A stretch of DNA of 64,000 nt from Ursus arctos (GCF_023065955.2 NW_026622897.1:1555001-1619000), one strand, 5' to 3'. Shown: positions 45,015 to 57,290, counted from the first letter of the stretch. Program-made: numbers and translations. The notes: generated from the sequence alone by a model not told the origin.

Positions 45015-46540
45015 CATCTTCACATACACATACTTCCTGTAATATTTCTTACACCAAAAGGCCAATTCTTGGAAACCTGCACTCTACTGTTACTCTTAGT
45101 TTGGTAACAGTCATGAACCTAATTTTCTTGACTCTAAAGTAGAAATAAAAATATTTTCCTAAATCACAGAAAGTTGTTACTCTTCAACAAAATAACACTT
45201 ATGAACTTGTGTAACCAGAATGTTACCATTCAGTTAAGCAGAATCTGCCGTTTTCCACTGGCTATGATTAATGGAGAGATTTTCTTGTAAGTATTATGTT
45301 ACTTTGTTTGCAGGTAAAGAAAGTATATTTGAAGAAATAACCAGTTTTTGAAAAGAAGATCTATAGGGTCATAGAAGTGCAAAGTCCCATTTAACATGGG
45401 CATCAGGCCAGGCTGGGCCCAGCTGTGTTTCTCTGATGGTTCTCCCAGCTCCACCAGCCATGATGGCAAAGACAGCTGCTACATAGTTCTAGGATTCAAA
45501 TCCTCATCTCATTGACCAGGGGAAGGTCTCCAGTCCTAGGTCTCTCAGAGAAGCAAGGAATTTTCTTCCTAAGAAGCCCCCCCAGATTGGAACAAATTGG
45601 GTCATAGGCCCATTGGTGAACTAATTCTGCCACCCCAGGAAATGGCATGCACTGACTTACTCAAGTCTGGGATTCTGGTGGTAAGGAGAATGGGGTCACT
45701 TTCCTTGGGTTGCAAATATCAAGGCCACTCCCGCAGTTGGACAAGAGGCTCACTATGTACCAAGTATATGGTCCATAGAGAGGTAACCAAAGCAAGATCT
45801 GGGTGATCTTCTGGAAGGCGGTGAGCAAAAAGGGTGGCAGAAAGCTAACCAGCAAACATCCCCTAAACCCATAAAACACACAACTTCGTGATTTAAAAAT
45901 TCTGCCACAGAAGTCACTGGGTGTGGGTAGTTATCAGGTTACTTTAGAAACGACCCCAGAGAACTTAAAGAGTTTCTGACCTGAATACTACATTCCACAA
46001 CATAAATGAACACATGAAGACCCACAGCCCAATGAAGACAATTATGAATTTTGTTGTTCAAAATACACCAGCCCTAAAGATCTTCTGATGAACAGCACCA
46101 GACTGTTTTCTAGCACAGGTCCAAGTCCCGTGGGAGAGATTCGTGAAGCCAGCGCGTGAAGGCTCATGCTGTCACTCAGCAATGTTGGAGCAGAGCAAGC
46201 ATGCATGTTGTCGTTGCAAAAAAGAAGAGGTCTTAAAGATTTTAATGGGCACACCGAAGTTCGGATTCCTTAGACAGGAATTTGTTTTCATCTATCAGTG
46301 TGTTTAGATAAACATGTGCAACAGTGGAGAATCACTTCCTTGGAAGACAGGAAGGGGAGAAAACAGAGCTGATTTCTTTCTCCCACAGTAAAATGGGATT
46401 AGCCCCGAAACAGGGCTCACCCCTCCTTTCTGGCTTAGCGTGGGTTGGACATCGGGCAAGGTGAGGGTGCCCCGGACCATGTGGCACCATGCACACTAGT
46501 ACAGAGCTATGGGCACCGCCGAGTGGGGAGGCCATTGCCC
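45015..46540. other. Mostly unique; one unresolved old repeat
   Basis: At 45595-45850, 'gggtcataggcccattggtg', 'gaaatggcatgcactgactt' and 'gatctgggtgatcttctgga' resemble a common ancient dispersed repeat that I cannot name. The rest is unremarkable AT-rich sequence with no gene signal. Confidence 0.4.
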
Positions 46541-46544
46541 GTAT

Positions 46545-46850
46545 CACGTGTCTGAAACATTTGCTCAGACTGTTCCTTTCCCTGAAGAAATTCCTTAACT
46601 TTGCTGCCCAGCCCTGCTTCTATCAACACGTTCTTACAGGCGTGGCTCAGGGATCACAGCCTTCAGGCAGACTTCCCAGAGTCCCAGGGCATTTCTTTAG
46701 AGTCCTTTCTCCTCCTTGTCTCCCCATCACAGCACGTGCCAGGGTCCTGCGGTCTTTCTAGAGATCCCTTCCCCTCTGGAGGCCGAGCTGCCCTACCTGC
46801 TGAATTAGCAGCCCCTCTCACAACTTCACTTTGTCAATGCTCAAAGTATT
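46545..46850 (+). repeat. L2-like LINE fragment
   Basis: 'actgttcctttccctgaaga', 'ttcaggcagacttcccagag' and 'ctccccatcacagcacgtgc' resemble the L2 3' region order. The assignment is moderate at best. Confidence 0.45.
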
Positions 46851-47029
46851 TGACCTCAGCATTTTGGGGATAAACGCAATCTGGCAATGTCATGAAATGT
46901 TAAAACCTGAGAATTTCTGGCTGCCTCTTTGGGGCCTGGCACCTTGTCATTAATAACTGTGCATTTTCTGAAGCACTTGAAATTTCTTGATGAATACATG
47001 GTCCACACGCATCTGAATCTTAACAAGCG

Positions 47030-47540
47030 GCAAAGAGGCGCGTCCGCTTTGGCCCCACTCCCAGCTCCGCCTGCTCCTGGTGGGAGGACTTGAGCTACTT
47101 CACTTGGGACGTGGCTTCGTCCCCTAGAAGGGTCGCCGAGAAGGTTTCAAAGGACGGATACAGAGCGTTGGGAATGCTGCTCCGTGTCATCGGTGCTCAG
47201 TAAACACAGCTTAGGACTGTGCTCTGAGCACAGGAGCCGATGTGCCGCTGCTGTGGCCCGACTCGGGGATTTGCCTCGCTCGCAGCTCCTGGCGCCGGGA
47301 CAGCTTTCTCAACTGTGCGCTCAGACCTTCGTCCCTGACGCTTTCCTCCACGCCTGCCCTGACTACGTGGCAGCGCAGGTGTGCTCGTCCATTACGTGTT
47401 CGCTCTTGGCAAGGCTACCGCGCAGAGGCACCAACGTTTCCCGTGTGCGTGTAAACCCTCCCCGCTCCTCTGCTCTCGCTGGTACGCGGGCGGCTGTGTG
47501 CCACCGGCACGCCTTGAGCTCCCAGAGCTGACGGTGCCAA
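47030..47540. other. CpG-rich patch
   Basis: This is the longest CpG-dense stretch in the window, with clusters at 47035-47060, 47125-47170, 47265-47310, 47330-47430 and 47455-47520. Two overlapping plus frames (115 and 70 codons) cover it without a domain. It may be a remote CpG island or unmethylated element; the observed/expected ratio should be computed. Confidence 0.4.
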
Positions 47541-47729
47541 TGAGTCCCTGGTGAGTGAGTGAGGCAGGAAGATGGGGAGGCCGGGGGGTGGGTGGGGCCC
47601 TGGCTGGTCCCCTTTGAACCTCTGAAAAACCCTGTAGAATTAACCGACGATCTTCTCATTGAGCATAGACTGGACACTGCATTGGATGAGCAGATCTGTA
47701 TTCACTCTACGATCTAGTTTTCCACTCTA

Positions 47730-47840
47730 GTGGGATCCCTTTGATGGCAAGAACCCTATTTTCTGTATATTTTCTGTAACCCCGAGCAAAGGTTTGACTT
47801 ACACTCTGTTCTCAGTAAATGTTTGATGATAGCAATAATC
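47730..47840 (+). repeat. L2 LINE 3' end
   Basis: 'tttgatggcaagaaccctat', 'tctgtaaccccgagcaaagg' and 'ctcagtaaatgtttgatgat' follow the L2 3' terminus in sense. Confidence 0.65.
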
Positions 47841-48184
47841 CTGGGAATCAAATCCAATCACTGCTTCCCTCTAGTGTATCTTGAAACAGAGAGGGAACTT
47901 TAGAATAACACATCTTTAACCTGTCTGTAATTTAGGAATTAAAAGACCATATAAAATTAAAACCCTAAGCACTGCCAGAGAGGAGCTCTACACAGTCTCA
48001 ATCTAGAGATGAAAGGCTCCCTTCTTCACACCCAAGCACGGCCTTGCCCTGCCTTCTGATTACATCTCTAATGCCTTTAAACGATTCTGGAAGGTCTTGA
48101 GCAAAATAATCTATTACAAACTTAATTAACTTGCATTATCTCCAAAATGTGTTAGGAGCTATAGGGGATAGAAGGCATTCCTCC

Positions 48185-48310
48185 ATTTAGTCATTGGTTT
48201 ATTCCACAAGCATTTATTATTACTACATCCAGGTATCGTGTTAAGTGCCGGGGTTGTCGAGATGGAAGTTTAATGCTCCGTTTTAAGGAGCGTGTGATCT
48301 ACAGCATGTG
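48185..48310 (-). repeat. L2 LINE 3' end
   Basis: 'tggtttattccacaagcatt', 'catccaggtatcgtgttaag' and 'tgccggggttgtcgagatgg' follow antisense L2 ('..attcaacaaatatttattgagc..gtgccaggcactgtgctagg..'). Confidence 0.65.
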
Positions 48311-48314
48311 TCTA

Positions 48315-50360
48315 CGTCATGGGTGTTTGATGGAGCTGCCAACAGACAGACAGACAGGACACACAGACAGAACCAAGGGGAATCAACACTGACCGAAGCA
48401 TCAGAAGGTTTGGGATGGAATTTTTAGAAGGGCAAGTAAGAAGACAAAGAACATCTTCATCAGGGTGTCAATAAAATTTGACATTGGCCTTTCAAGCCCC
48501 TGCAGGTGAATGCTTTGTGTGTATAAATGCTTGAGATCAAACTGGGGATCTGGAGGAGTTAGTCAAATCCCGGGAGCCTGCAGATCTCCTTCCAAAGTCT
48601 TCCTTTGACAGGGAGTGGACAGGAAAGGGGGGGGGGGTTATAGGCGCTGAAGGTCGGGCAGCAAACCAGCAGACACCAGGCAGAGGTCTGGCCCAGAACG
48701 TGGACACGTGGCCTCTCAGAGCTATTACCACCCTGGTCAAGTGAAGCTGATTCACTTCTTAGCCATTTGTTGTGTGTGTGACCCCAGGGGTCCTTGTTGT
48801 GGGTGGGCAGGAGCAGTCAGAATAGGCTGTTGAGATGTGAAGGATGGATTCTATGTGTGTCTTATATGGATCCCTGGTCTTCTGACCTTTAAGATTTGGG
48901 TAAGTTTTCCACAAATCATCATTTAAGGAGATCATTCCAAACCCTCTCCACCGAAGAAAACCTGGAACTTCTCACGCCACCTGTGGCTAGGACATTGGGC
49001 TTCTTGTGAACGGCAGAGTGTAAGTATCACCCTAGCATCTCATGTCCCCTGGCTTTGTTCTGCATCATCTTGAACCAAAATATAAAATTCAAGCCCTTCC
49101 TCAATTTCTATTTTTTAAGAGACCCACTTCACAAGGGCTTTATGTGAAGCAGACTATGCAGAAAATTTGGCATTGGGCTGGTGGCAGAGGAAAAGTTCAC
49201 GTCTGGGCTGCAAAACCAAGTGTAAATTGAACGTTAGATGTCCTTGTTCCTAAAATGCCCTCAGCCGTCAGCCACTTGGCTGCTGGGGACGCTAATGCGC
49301 TGACTGAAGGGATGGACTTCCTGCTTGGACTGTTTTCCATTCCAATTCTACATCCTTTTCTCCTCTGATTCCGGAATCCCTATTCTTTCTGTCATGCAAA
49401 TACACTGTCTTTCTGCCTGAGGGTTTTCTCTGGCTCTGCAGACACTGCTCCACTCCTATGGCCCGTGCTCTGTCAAAAGGTGCTTGGAGGTCTCACCTCC
49501 TCAGAGACTCCTCCTCCCATGACTGACTATGCCCCTGTACAGATCCCGCGGGTCCCCCTCACCTCCTGGACTTACAATTCCCCCAGCAGCTTCGAGCTCT
49601 ACTTGGTAACACACAGTCGATTGGCTGCCCTCCTTTCCTCTCCCCCACCACCCCCACCCAAGTGTATGTTGAGCCAATGTCCCAAATAAATCCCTTGATC
49701 TCAGCTGTTTCAGCCTCTGTTTTGGGGAGAAATCCGACTTTAACATAGTTACTCCCTTCTAGAAAAAAACAAAAAACATTTTTCTTCCTCTATACCAGGT
49801 ACTTGTCAGAAAAGTTTCCTAAAAGAATTGGCATATTGGGGGGGGGGGGCGTTCACATAGCAGTGACTCTGAAGGTGTCACAGAACAGGGCATGCAGACT
49901 TACGCTGACCTCACAATGGTGACGTTCCGCCTGGAGCATGGTCACTTATGCTGGGAATAACCCGCCTGGCAAGAGACAGAGGCTCAAGGTGGCGATGCTA
50001 TGAGGAGTGTAATACCTCAAACTGTGCTTTCCAGGAAAGTCCATTTTGATTCCAAGGTGAAGTTTCTCTCCTCGGCTTTAGGATAATTTAGGGAACTAAC
50101 TCAGCATCTACTATGTGAGACCCAGGGAATGAAGCGGTGGAGGAAACACACAGGTGTTCAATTCTAATCGGGCCGACAGGCTTTCATGGGGGACTTCCAT
50201 TCAGTGTTGTGAGGGCTCTACTAGGCAGGCATCTCTCTCTGCTCGATGGCAGCAGGGTGTTTGGTTTCTGCAGGACACAAATTATTTAATGGTGGCTTGT
50301 GGGATGAACGGAGGAACAAGGGGGGGAGGCTTCTAGGGGGAAGGCGACATTTCTGCCGTC
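48315..50360. other. Mostly unique non-coding sequence
   Basis: Contains short AGAC repeats (48343-48372), eleven G at 48627-48637 and twelve G at 49838-49849. At 49460-49745, a segment ending 'aataaatcccttgatctcag' and 'gttttggggagaaatccgac' has an LTR-like look, but I cannot assign it. No gene is recognised. Confidence 0.45.
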
Positions 50361-50374
50361 TCCGACACATTTCT

Positions 50375-50579
50375 TTTTTTTTTTTTTTTTTAAAGATTTT
50401 ACTTATTTATTTGACAGAGATGGAGACAGCCAGCGAGAGAGGGAACACAAGCAAGGGGAGTGGGAGAGGAAGAAGCAGGCTCATAGCGGAGGAGCCTGAT
50501 GTGGGGCTCGATCCCAGAACGCCGGGATCACGCCCTGAGCCGAAGGCAGATGCCTAACCGCTGTGCCACGCAGGCGACC
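50375..50579 (-). mobile_element. SINEC young subfamily B copy 1
   Basis: A full-length antisense carnivore SINE with a T18-type tail, 'tttgacagagatggagacag', 'ctcatagcggaggagcctga' and 'ctaaccgctgtgccacgcag'. The target-site duplication CTCCGACACATTTCT lies at 50360-50374 and 50580-50594, perfect over 15 bases (the outer C may be shared). The 103-codon frame 50246-50557 is SINE-derived. Confidence 0.97.
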
Positions 50580-50594
50580 CTCCGACACATTTCT

Positions 50595-52040
50595 GAAACT
50601 GTCCAGGAAAACTTGGGTCGGTATTCTTTGTGGAACACAAGTCAAAATTCAGGTCTTGACTTCTTCATTAGGGATATTAGTATGTTAGAACCAGGGAGGA
50701 TGTAGAAATCATTTAACTCAGTGAGAAACAGAAAGGTTAACGGGATATCCCGAGGTCATAGAGTGAAACCATCAGATCATATCCTCCTGCATTTCATATA
50801 AAGGCCCTTCCCTGGACACATCACTCACACCCACACCACAGTCGTACCTGCTCATACTCCTATGTTCAGTGACTAAGTGGAAAACTCAGATTAGAAAAAA
50901 GTAAAGCACCACACAGGACTAAATTATGCTTCAATTTTTCTAAGGAAAAGGGAAGCTAGCATAAACAAACCATTTAAAATATTACGAGAGCAGCGTATGA
51001 CACAATGGAATTGAATTTACAGCCCAGATTGTTCACAAACGTCCACAGATTACTCTTTAAGGGGGACAACTGCAAAATTGCCTTTACGTCGAGTCAGACA
51101 CTGATTTATACCTTCCATTTTCCAGGGACCTCACCATTCCTCCGTCTTTCAGGGAATTTCCCATCATAGAGTCCTTAAGAGAGGAAATCAACTATTCTAG
51201 AGTTTTCTTTTGCTGTTAACTCAAAAGAGAATGTAGCAATGTTTTTAATCAAAATGACAGCATTTGGAAGTGCAAAGGGTAAGGCTGCATTACACCGGGG
51301 GAAGCTCTTTCCAGCTTTGAAAAAGGAAAAGTGATTTACCACAGGATTCTTGAAAAAAGTGTATGAAGGAGAGTACATGAGGTGCTTTTAACAGATTCTC
51401 ACCTACTTGAATAGCTGGCATTTCAAGAAATGTGATGGAAACTTGATCAGATGAGCACAGACAGAAACATGGGCCAGGAAAAATGCTCTGATACAGTTTT
51501 CAAAATGAGAAGTGGGAGAGTAGCAGGACAAGCTTTTTCTTCATTGATGAAGACAAGAGTTAGACGTTCAGATGGCCGGAGACTTTTTCTATTAACTTCA
51601 TCTAAGTCTAGAAAAGAGTGCTCTTTCCAAAGGGTTTGTATTACGAAGTCCAGGTGGAATAGAAGTGTCCAAGCTGCTGAGCGCTAAGTGGAAGATGAAT
51701 GTCTGGGAGTAGAGAGCGAGGGGTTAATATACTAATAAGGTAACTGATGTTGGCAAGAGGAACAAGCATTTGCTTGTCTACAAGTATTGCAGATGATGGC
51801 TTAAAAGGTTTCGCTTGCAAGTCTGAAGTGATAGCAGCGTGATAAATCACAGCTCCAAGAATCAGAATGGTTTTGAGCAAGCAAGTGGCAAATCCTGAGT
51901 TTGAAAGTTGAGGCTACAAGGTGGAGGTCAATAAATAGAGATAAAATGCACATACCTACAAAGTCAGAATCAGGCTTTAGTCATCCTTCTATTCCCACTC
52001 AACTGTGCCTGGAATGTAAGTAGATAACAAGCACCTCATT
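50595..52040. other. Unique non-coding sequence
   Basis: No repeat or gene is recognised beyond a faint MIR-like stretch at 50700-50770. Confidence 0.5.
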
Positions 52041-52044
52041 GACT

Positions 52045-52130
52045 CCATTTGACAGTTGCTGAGTGCTGACCACGTGCCAGACCATGAGCTAAGCGTAAGA
52101 CAGAGGCTGCAGGTGAATACAGTACGTGAA
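52045..52130 (-). repeat. L2 LINE 3'-end fragment
   Basis: 'gttgctgagtgctgaccacg', 'tgccagaccatgagctaagc' and 'gaggctgcaggtgaatacag' follow antisense L2. Confidence 0.5.
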
Positions 52131-52885
52131 ATGCAGCGGGGACAGTGGCTCGTACCCCAGGAAGGTATTAGCAGAGCAATGATCTAAGCAGATGGATTGT
52201 AGAAGCCATTACAGAGCAGAAAAGTACTGCTTTGCCTCCTGAAGGACTGGTAGGAGATCACCAGGTAAGTGAGAGATGTCAGGTCATGTCGGGCAAAAAC
52301 AACAACAAAAATAATAGAACACCAGGAAGTCTGTGCACAGGCACGGTGATGTCACGTGATAACCCACATCTGGAGAATAGCCAGGAATTCTGTATTGCCA
52401 CAGGGAAGAATTGGGGGCAGGAGTGCCTGGGAAAGTCATTTTGGCAAAAGATATGGCAGGAACGTCAGGCTTGAGCCAGATGGAGGAATTTCCTCGGTAG
52501 ATGAGGTTTGCTGCTGGAGTTCGTCACTGACAAGCTTGCCCTGCTGCCCGTTTAAAGTCTCAGTACCATCTCTAGGGCTTGTTGGGTTCTGATGGGGCGT
52601 TTTAAGACTGTGGAGTTGTCAAGTTGCCTAGGAAACTGAATTCAGATGGTGAGACAGAAGGAACAATGGACCCCAGACTACAGAACCCCGGCAGAAGTTC
52701 TTAGCCAGACGTGATGAACTCCCCCATCCGTAGCAAAGATGATCGTCAGCCATGCCTGACATGCAGGATAGAGAGCAAGTCACGGTGGGCCAGTGTGTTC
52801 TGATACGACACAGCATCAGTTTGCTTCCCCAAGGTACGTGGGAACTTTATCTTTAGGAGAAAGCTCAAGGTGATTTTAGAGGGTT
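52131..52885. other. Unique non-coding sequence
   Basis: Nothing recognisable; the two 80-codon frames at 52232-52592 overlap and lack domains. Confidence 0.5.
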
Positions 52886-52889
52886 AGAA

Positions 52890-53315
52890 GTTGTGTCCTT
52901 TCCCCCCCAAATTCATGTACATCAAACCTCAGAACGTGACCTTATTTGGAAGTAGAGGCTCCGGAGATGTATTAGGTTTAAACGAGGTCCTACAGATTGG
53001 GATGGGCCTTAAGTCCCAATACATGCTGTCCTTACCAGAAGAGGACAGAACACAGAGACGGAAGAAGCCATAGAGGACAGAGGCAGAGACCGAAGTAGCT
53101 ACACGCCAGGGAACAGCCAGGACTGCTGAGAGCCACCTGTCACTAGGAGAGAGTCGTTGGACCGAATCCTCTTTCAGTACTTCTAGAAGGAACCAATCCT
53201 GCCAACAGATTGATTTTGGACTTCTAAGTCTTTTTGGCCATAAGCAAAGAATACATTTCTATTATTGTGAGCCACACAGTTTGTGGTAATTTGTTACAGA
53301 AGTCCTAAGAAACCA
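52890..53315 (+). mobile_element. MLT1-type solo LTR (ERVL-MaLR)
   Basis: The order matches the MLT1 LTR: 'gtgtcctttcccccccaaat', 'ctcagaacgtgaccttattt', 'ggaagtagaggctccggaga', 'gtccttaccagaagagg', 'aagaaggaaccaatcctgcc'-like words around 53185, 'gattgattttggacttctaa' and 'gccacacagtttgtggtaat'. No internal retroviral sequence is attached, so it is a solitary LTR or isolated fragment, heavily mutated. Confidence 0.88.
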
Positions 53316-53319
53316 GTCC

Positions 53320-54815
53320 AGTGATGTATTTTAATAAATTGAGAAGCTTAATAATTAGTCATTGGTTAATCTAGTGCATGTGGCCTTTCATCAGTTATGC
53401 ATGGGATTTTATCAGGAACTATAATTCAATTTCCAGACACTGATTCTGGGATGTGATAAAGCTCAGCAAAATGCATCCAGCAGGAGTTTGTAACATTTAG
53501 GTTCTCTTGATGTCGGTTTTTAGTTTATCACAGTCGGATATGCTAAACAACAGCTCCACTGACAGCGACTAAACATGATGGATAAAGTGTTTAAAATATG
53601 CACGGAGGAGCCAGCAAGATGCTGACGAATCCTCGGTGTCCAGTGAAGCGAACCCGGGGCTCCAGAAAGTCAAGTTGGTTCTGCAGTGAGATTTTACCCC
53701 GGTGACACCTGTCGGATTTAGTGACCTTGACCGCCTGGTGTGGTGGCCAAGCAGGGCCCGGGGGGTAGGAGACAAAATGTCAGGCCCATCCAAGGTGAGG
53801 AGTCTAAAATCACACAGGCCCCCTGCCTCCCACACCCTCAAATGCTGACACTACAAAAGTCAGCTAATCCCAGAAGAAATTAAAGAAAACTTATCTGTCA
53901 CCATCTTGGTTTTGAGGTAAAAACAAAACAAACAAAACAACAATCTTCCCTGACATTTCTTAGCTATGGGACTATTCTGTCCTGGCCAGTTCATCGTCTG
54001 TGTTCACATTTGAGGCTGTTCAAAAATTTCAGGCCAAGGTTGAATTTTGAGGTGACTCTAGGCTGAGGCAAAGGCAAAGCCTCTCTGGATGAATGCACCT
54101 TCAAACCAGTCCTGAAGAATTGGAACTGCTAAGGTTGACAGGAATATCAGCTAAGAGCAAAACTAACCCAGACACGTGCACACACAACCCGCCAGGAGGA
54201 GGTCTGCAAATACTTCAGACGCTGGAATTACCAAGTGGGGACAATACTGGAGCGTTTAAAGTGTTTTGACAAAGAGAAGTTAGAATTAACGTAAATTTAG
54301 GAGGCCAGAACACAGAACAAAAAGATGCCTGATCTCAAAGGAATTTATATATAAAAGTAACAAATTTAAAATTTCAATAAAGATCAAAAGGTCTATAAAT
54401 GAAATTAATGAAATGGAAACTAAATAGAGAAGAAATACCCCCAAAGGTGCACAGAGCAACAGGTGGAAGATGGGTCAGAGAAGACAGGTGTGGAGGGTGG
54501 AACGGGAAGTTCAAGGACATGCACTTGGATTCCAAAGTTAACAGAATGGGGGGGGGGGGGGAGGTGAAGTTAGAAGCATTAATGCCTGAGAATTTAAAAT
54601 ATTTTAGATAACTTTAAAGAATTTTAAAATATAAAGAAATTTTAAAAAGATTTATTGGATCTTTCAATTCAGGAAGGCTAAAATATTCCAAAAGGGTCAA
54701 ATCAAAAGAAGTACATCTGTAAACATCTGGTGGTTCGCTTGCAGACCCTGAAGGGAAGGAGATGGTCATAAACATGGTGGGAGATCAGGCTACCGCCTGG
54801 GAACCAGCAGTCTGG
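53320..54815. other. Unique or unresolved sequence
   Basis: AT-rich with fourteen G at 54548-54561. From about 54100 it may belong to the same old L1 as the following entries, but I cannot align it confidently. No gene is recognised. Confidence 0.4.
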
Positions 54816-54819
54816 CAGG

Positions 54820-55160
54820 ATATCCCGCAATAGGGCGGGAGAAGCCAACGGGTATTTTCTTAAAAGAACAGAAAAAGTGACTGCAAATCTAGAATTTTAT
54901 GCCCAATAAACCTCTATTTCCCAGACAAGTGTCTAATTCAGCCATTTCTAAGAAAAACGGAGGCATTTTTTGTTTTTAACCTCCAACAGTTCCTTACCAA
55001 AGGAATTATTTCAAGAACAAGTAAAACATCCCAGATGGAGGATCTTAAATGAAAGACAGGTTGACAGAGCTTAATAGGTTGTTACATCCACACAAACACT
55101 GTATGAAAACAATGATGGTGTCGTGGAGGCTTAAAACAAGATAGAATTACAGTCCTAGAA
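54820..55160 (+). repeat. Ancient L1 ORF1-end/inter-ORF relic
   Basis: 'tgcaaatctagaattttatg', 'cccaataaacctctatttcc', 'ttaccaaaggaattatttca' and 'catcccagatggaggatctt' resemble the L1 region around the end of ORF1 ('..cctagaattctatacccagc..ccagatggaa..'). Confidence 0.55.
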
Positions 55161-55439
55161 ATAGTAATGTATATTTTGGAAGGAAGGTGGTTGGATTTAA
55201 CATTGATTAACTTTAGACTTTATTAATTATGCCCTATTAAAATATCTGGGAAAACCACCTAAAAAATAGAAAACCACTTATTTGAATTCCCTACTAGTCA
55301 GGGACAAAAGGGAATGACTCAAATCTCAATTAATAAAAACCTAGGAAAAGTAGTAAAAACAGTGCAAACAGCCTAAGATAAGGTGCTAGAAATGTAAGAT
55401 CACTACAAGTCACAGAAAACCGAGAAGCACTGAACTGTA

Positions 55440-55700
55440 AAAGACAAACACTAACTGCAACGTGGTGTGCTGAGACAGAAATTAGTAAATGCTCTTAGTA
55501 CGGAACCTGGTGAAATGTAATGAAGTCAGGAAATTTAGTTTCTAATACTCTATTAATATTGATTTCTTAGTTTTGACCAACATACAGCGGTTGTGTCATA
55601 TGTTAATATAAAGGGGAGCTGGGCCAATGGTATAGAGGAACTATACCGTATTTGCAAATTTTCTGGAAGTCTAAAATTTTTAAAAATTTAAAAAGTAAAA
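55440..55700 (+). repeat. Ancient L1M 3'-end relic
   Basis: 'ttcttagttttgaccaacat', 'aaggggagctgggccaatgg', 'tatagaggaactataccgta' and 'tttgcaaattttctggaagt' match the 3' terminus of L1M-class elements ('..gggaactctctgtactatttttgcaacttttctgtaa..'). Confidence 0.55.
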
Positions 55701-55724
55701 ATAGCCCTAATGGATTTTTACAAA

Positions 55725-56115
55725 AAATTCTAGCTATCGCTGTTTACAGGAGACACAACTAAAAGACTCAGAATAGCTGAAAGAGAATGAAAAATTATAT
55801 GCCAGTTCTAGAAAAAATACAGTATTGTAACACCAGACAAAATATACTTTAAAGCAAAAAGCATTACAAGAACTAAAGATAGTTACTCCATATTGATAAA
55901 ATAACCAGCTTTCAAGCTGATAAACGGTTTAAACCTCTAGGTATGAAATACCATAGCCTTAAAGTCTATAAACCACAAACTGGCAGAAGTAGAAGGAGAA
56001 AATGATACATCTGCCACCGTAGTGGAAGTTTTAATGGTTCTCAGTAATTGATGGATCAAGCCGAGCGGAGTTAGAACAAGTATCAACTATTTGGTCCATT
56101 CAATACCAATCCTGA
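55725..56115 (+). repeat. Ancient L1 ORF2 endonuclease-region relic
   Basis: 'caccagacaaaatatacttt', 'aaagcaaaaagcattacaag', 'gataaacggtttaaacctct', 'gtagtggaagttttaatggt' and 'ctcagtaattgatggatcaa' follow the ORF2 endonuclease portion of L1 in sense. The frame is broken. Confidence 0.7.
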
Positions 56116-56224
56116 TGTAATGATGGGCTGTGTGTAGGATAGTGTGCTCAGCAATGGGAGAAGACCCAGGAGTATTTTAGAAATTTTGAAATATTTGGGG
56201 TTGTTCTCCTTACCTATTACTGAT

Positions 56225-56385
56225 TTGTAACAATTGTTTTATGGTTAAAAAATAATGAATCCTTTGAAATTCATGAGTTCCTTTATGACTTGGTGCAAAG
56301 TCAATTTTCATAATTGTCCTGTGTAAGCTTGAAAAGAAAAACTGTATAGAATATTATACCCAGCTTTGAGAGAAACTTATAGTTA
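56225..56385 (-). repeat. Ancient L1 ORF2 relic, antisense
   Basis: 'tttatgacttggtgcaaagt', 'caattttcataattgtcctg' and 'tgtaagcttgaaaagaaaaa' match antisense ORF2 ('..ggtcaattttggtaaatgttccatgtgcacttgaaaag..'). Its orientation is opposite to the preceding piece, so it is a separate insertion. Confidence 0.6.
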
Positions 56386-56389
56386 GAAA

Positions 56390-57150
56390 CATTTATGTTA
56401 GAAACAAAGGGTGAATGTTCGTGTGCTTACATCTATTTTAAGGGATTAGGCAAAGAGTAGAATAAAAATTTTAGGCTTCCCCTCTCCCCCAGCCCAGTAG
56501 TGTCAGTGAGGAGAGAATCACCAAAATCGCTGGGTGCAAGGTCATACAGAAAAGAACCTGAAAATATGATGTGATAATAGGGCCCCCTCCAAAAGTTGTC
56601 CCAGGAGACAGTAGCTTAGATAGCACTATTTATGCACTCAGGAAGTGGTGGGAATCCATGAGGGCAGGGACTAACCCCACCTGGGGTTTGGGAAAAGGAC
56701 ATCTCTGGAGAAATAGCCTTTAGGCTGAGTCATTGAGAGCAAGCAGGATTCACCCAGGCAAAGAGAAACCCTTACTCGCACAACTCGGAAGGAGACTGTC
56801 CCCAGGCTGCGAGGTTCATTTCCCTTTCTCCGCCTTCAGGAAAGTTGGGGGCACAGTTCTGTGTGGGCCCCTAGCATCAGGGACCCAGGAGAGCTGGCCG
56901 GCTCCCAACTCCCTTCGTCAGGAACAAGGGCCTCTTGGCCTTTCTGTGCAGTAAATTTGTGAGTCAACAATGTTTGTGTCATTAACCCCATGTTAGGAAG
57001 AAAAGGATGCAAATGAATTGATCAGTCAGGACTTTGTTTCCTAGCAGCTGATTGTAATCATCAGATACATATGTCTGATGGAAATTGTTCATGATTGAAG
57101 ACTGCAAGCTGGAGCCTGCTGGCTTCATGGAAATTTCATCAAATACTTGA
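56390..57150. other. Mostly unique; L2-like piece at 56690-56770
   Basis: 'agaaatagcctttaggctga' and 'gtcattgagagcaagcagga' at 56690-56770 resemble antisense L2 upstream of its 3' end. The rest is not recognised. Confidence 0.4.
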
Positions 57151-57154
57151 CACA

Positions 57155-57290
57155 AGGGACCTGAGTTCTCATCCTTGGTATCTCTATTACTAGCTATGCA
57201 ACTGAGAATGTATCTGGACATTTCTGATGCTCAGTTTACTAATCTGGAAATGAAGAGATGAGGCTGCATTATTAGACCACTTTGAGCTAA
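57155..57290 (-). repeat. MIR SINE
   Basis: 'gggacctgagttctcatcct', 'tattactagctatgcaactg', 'atgctcagtttactaatctg' and 'gaaatgaagagatgaggctg' give the antisense MIR order. Confidence 0.8.
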
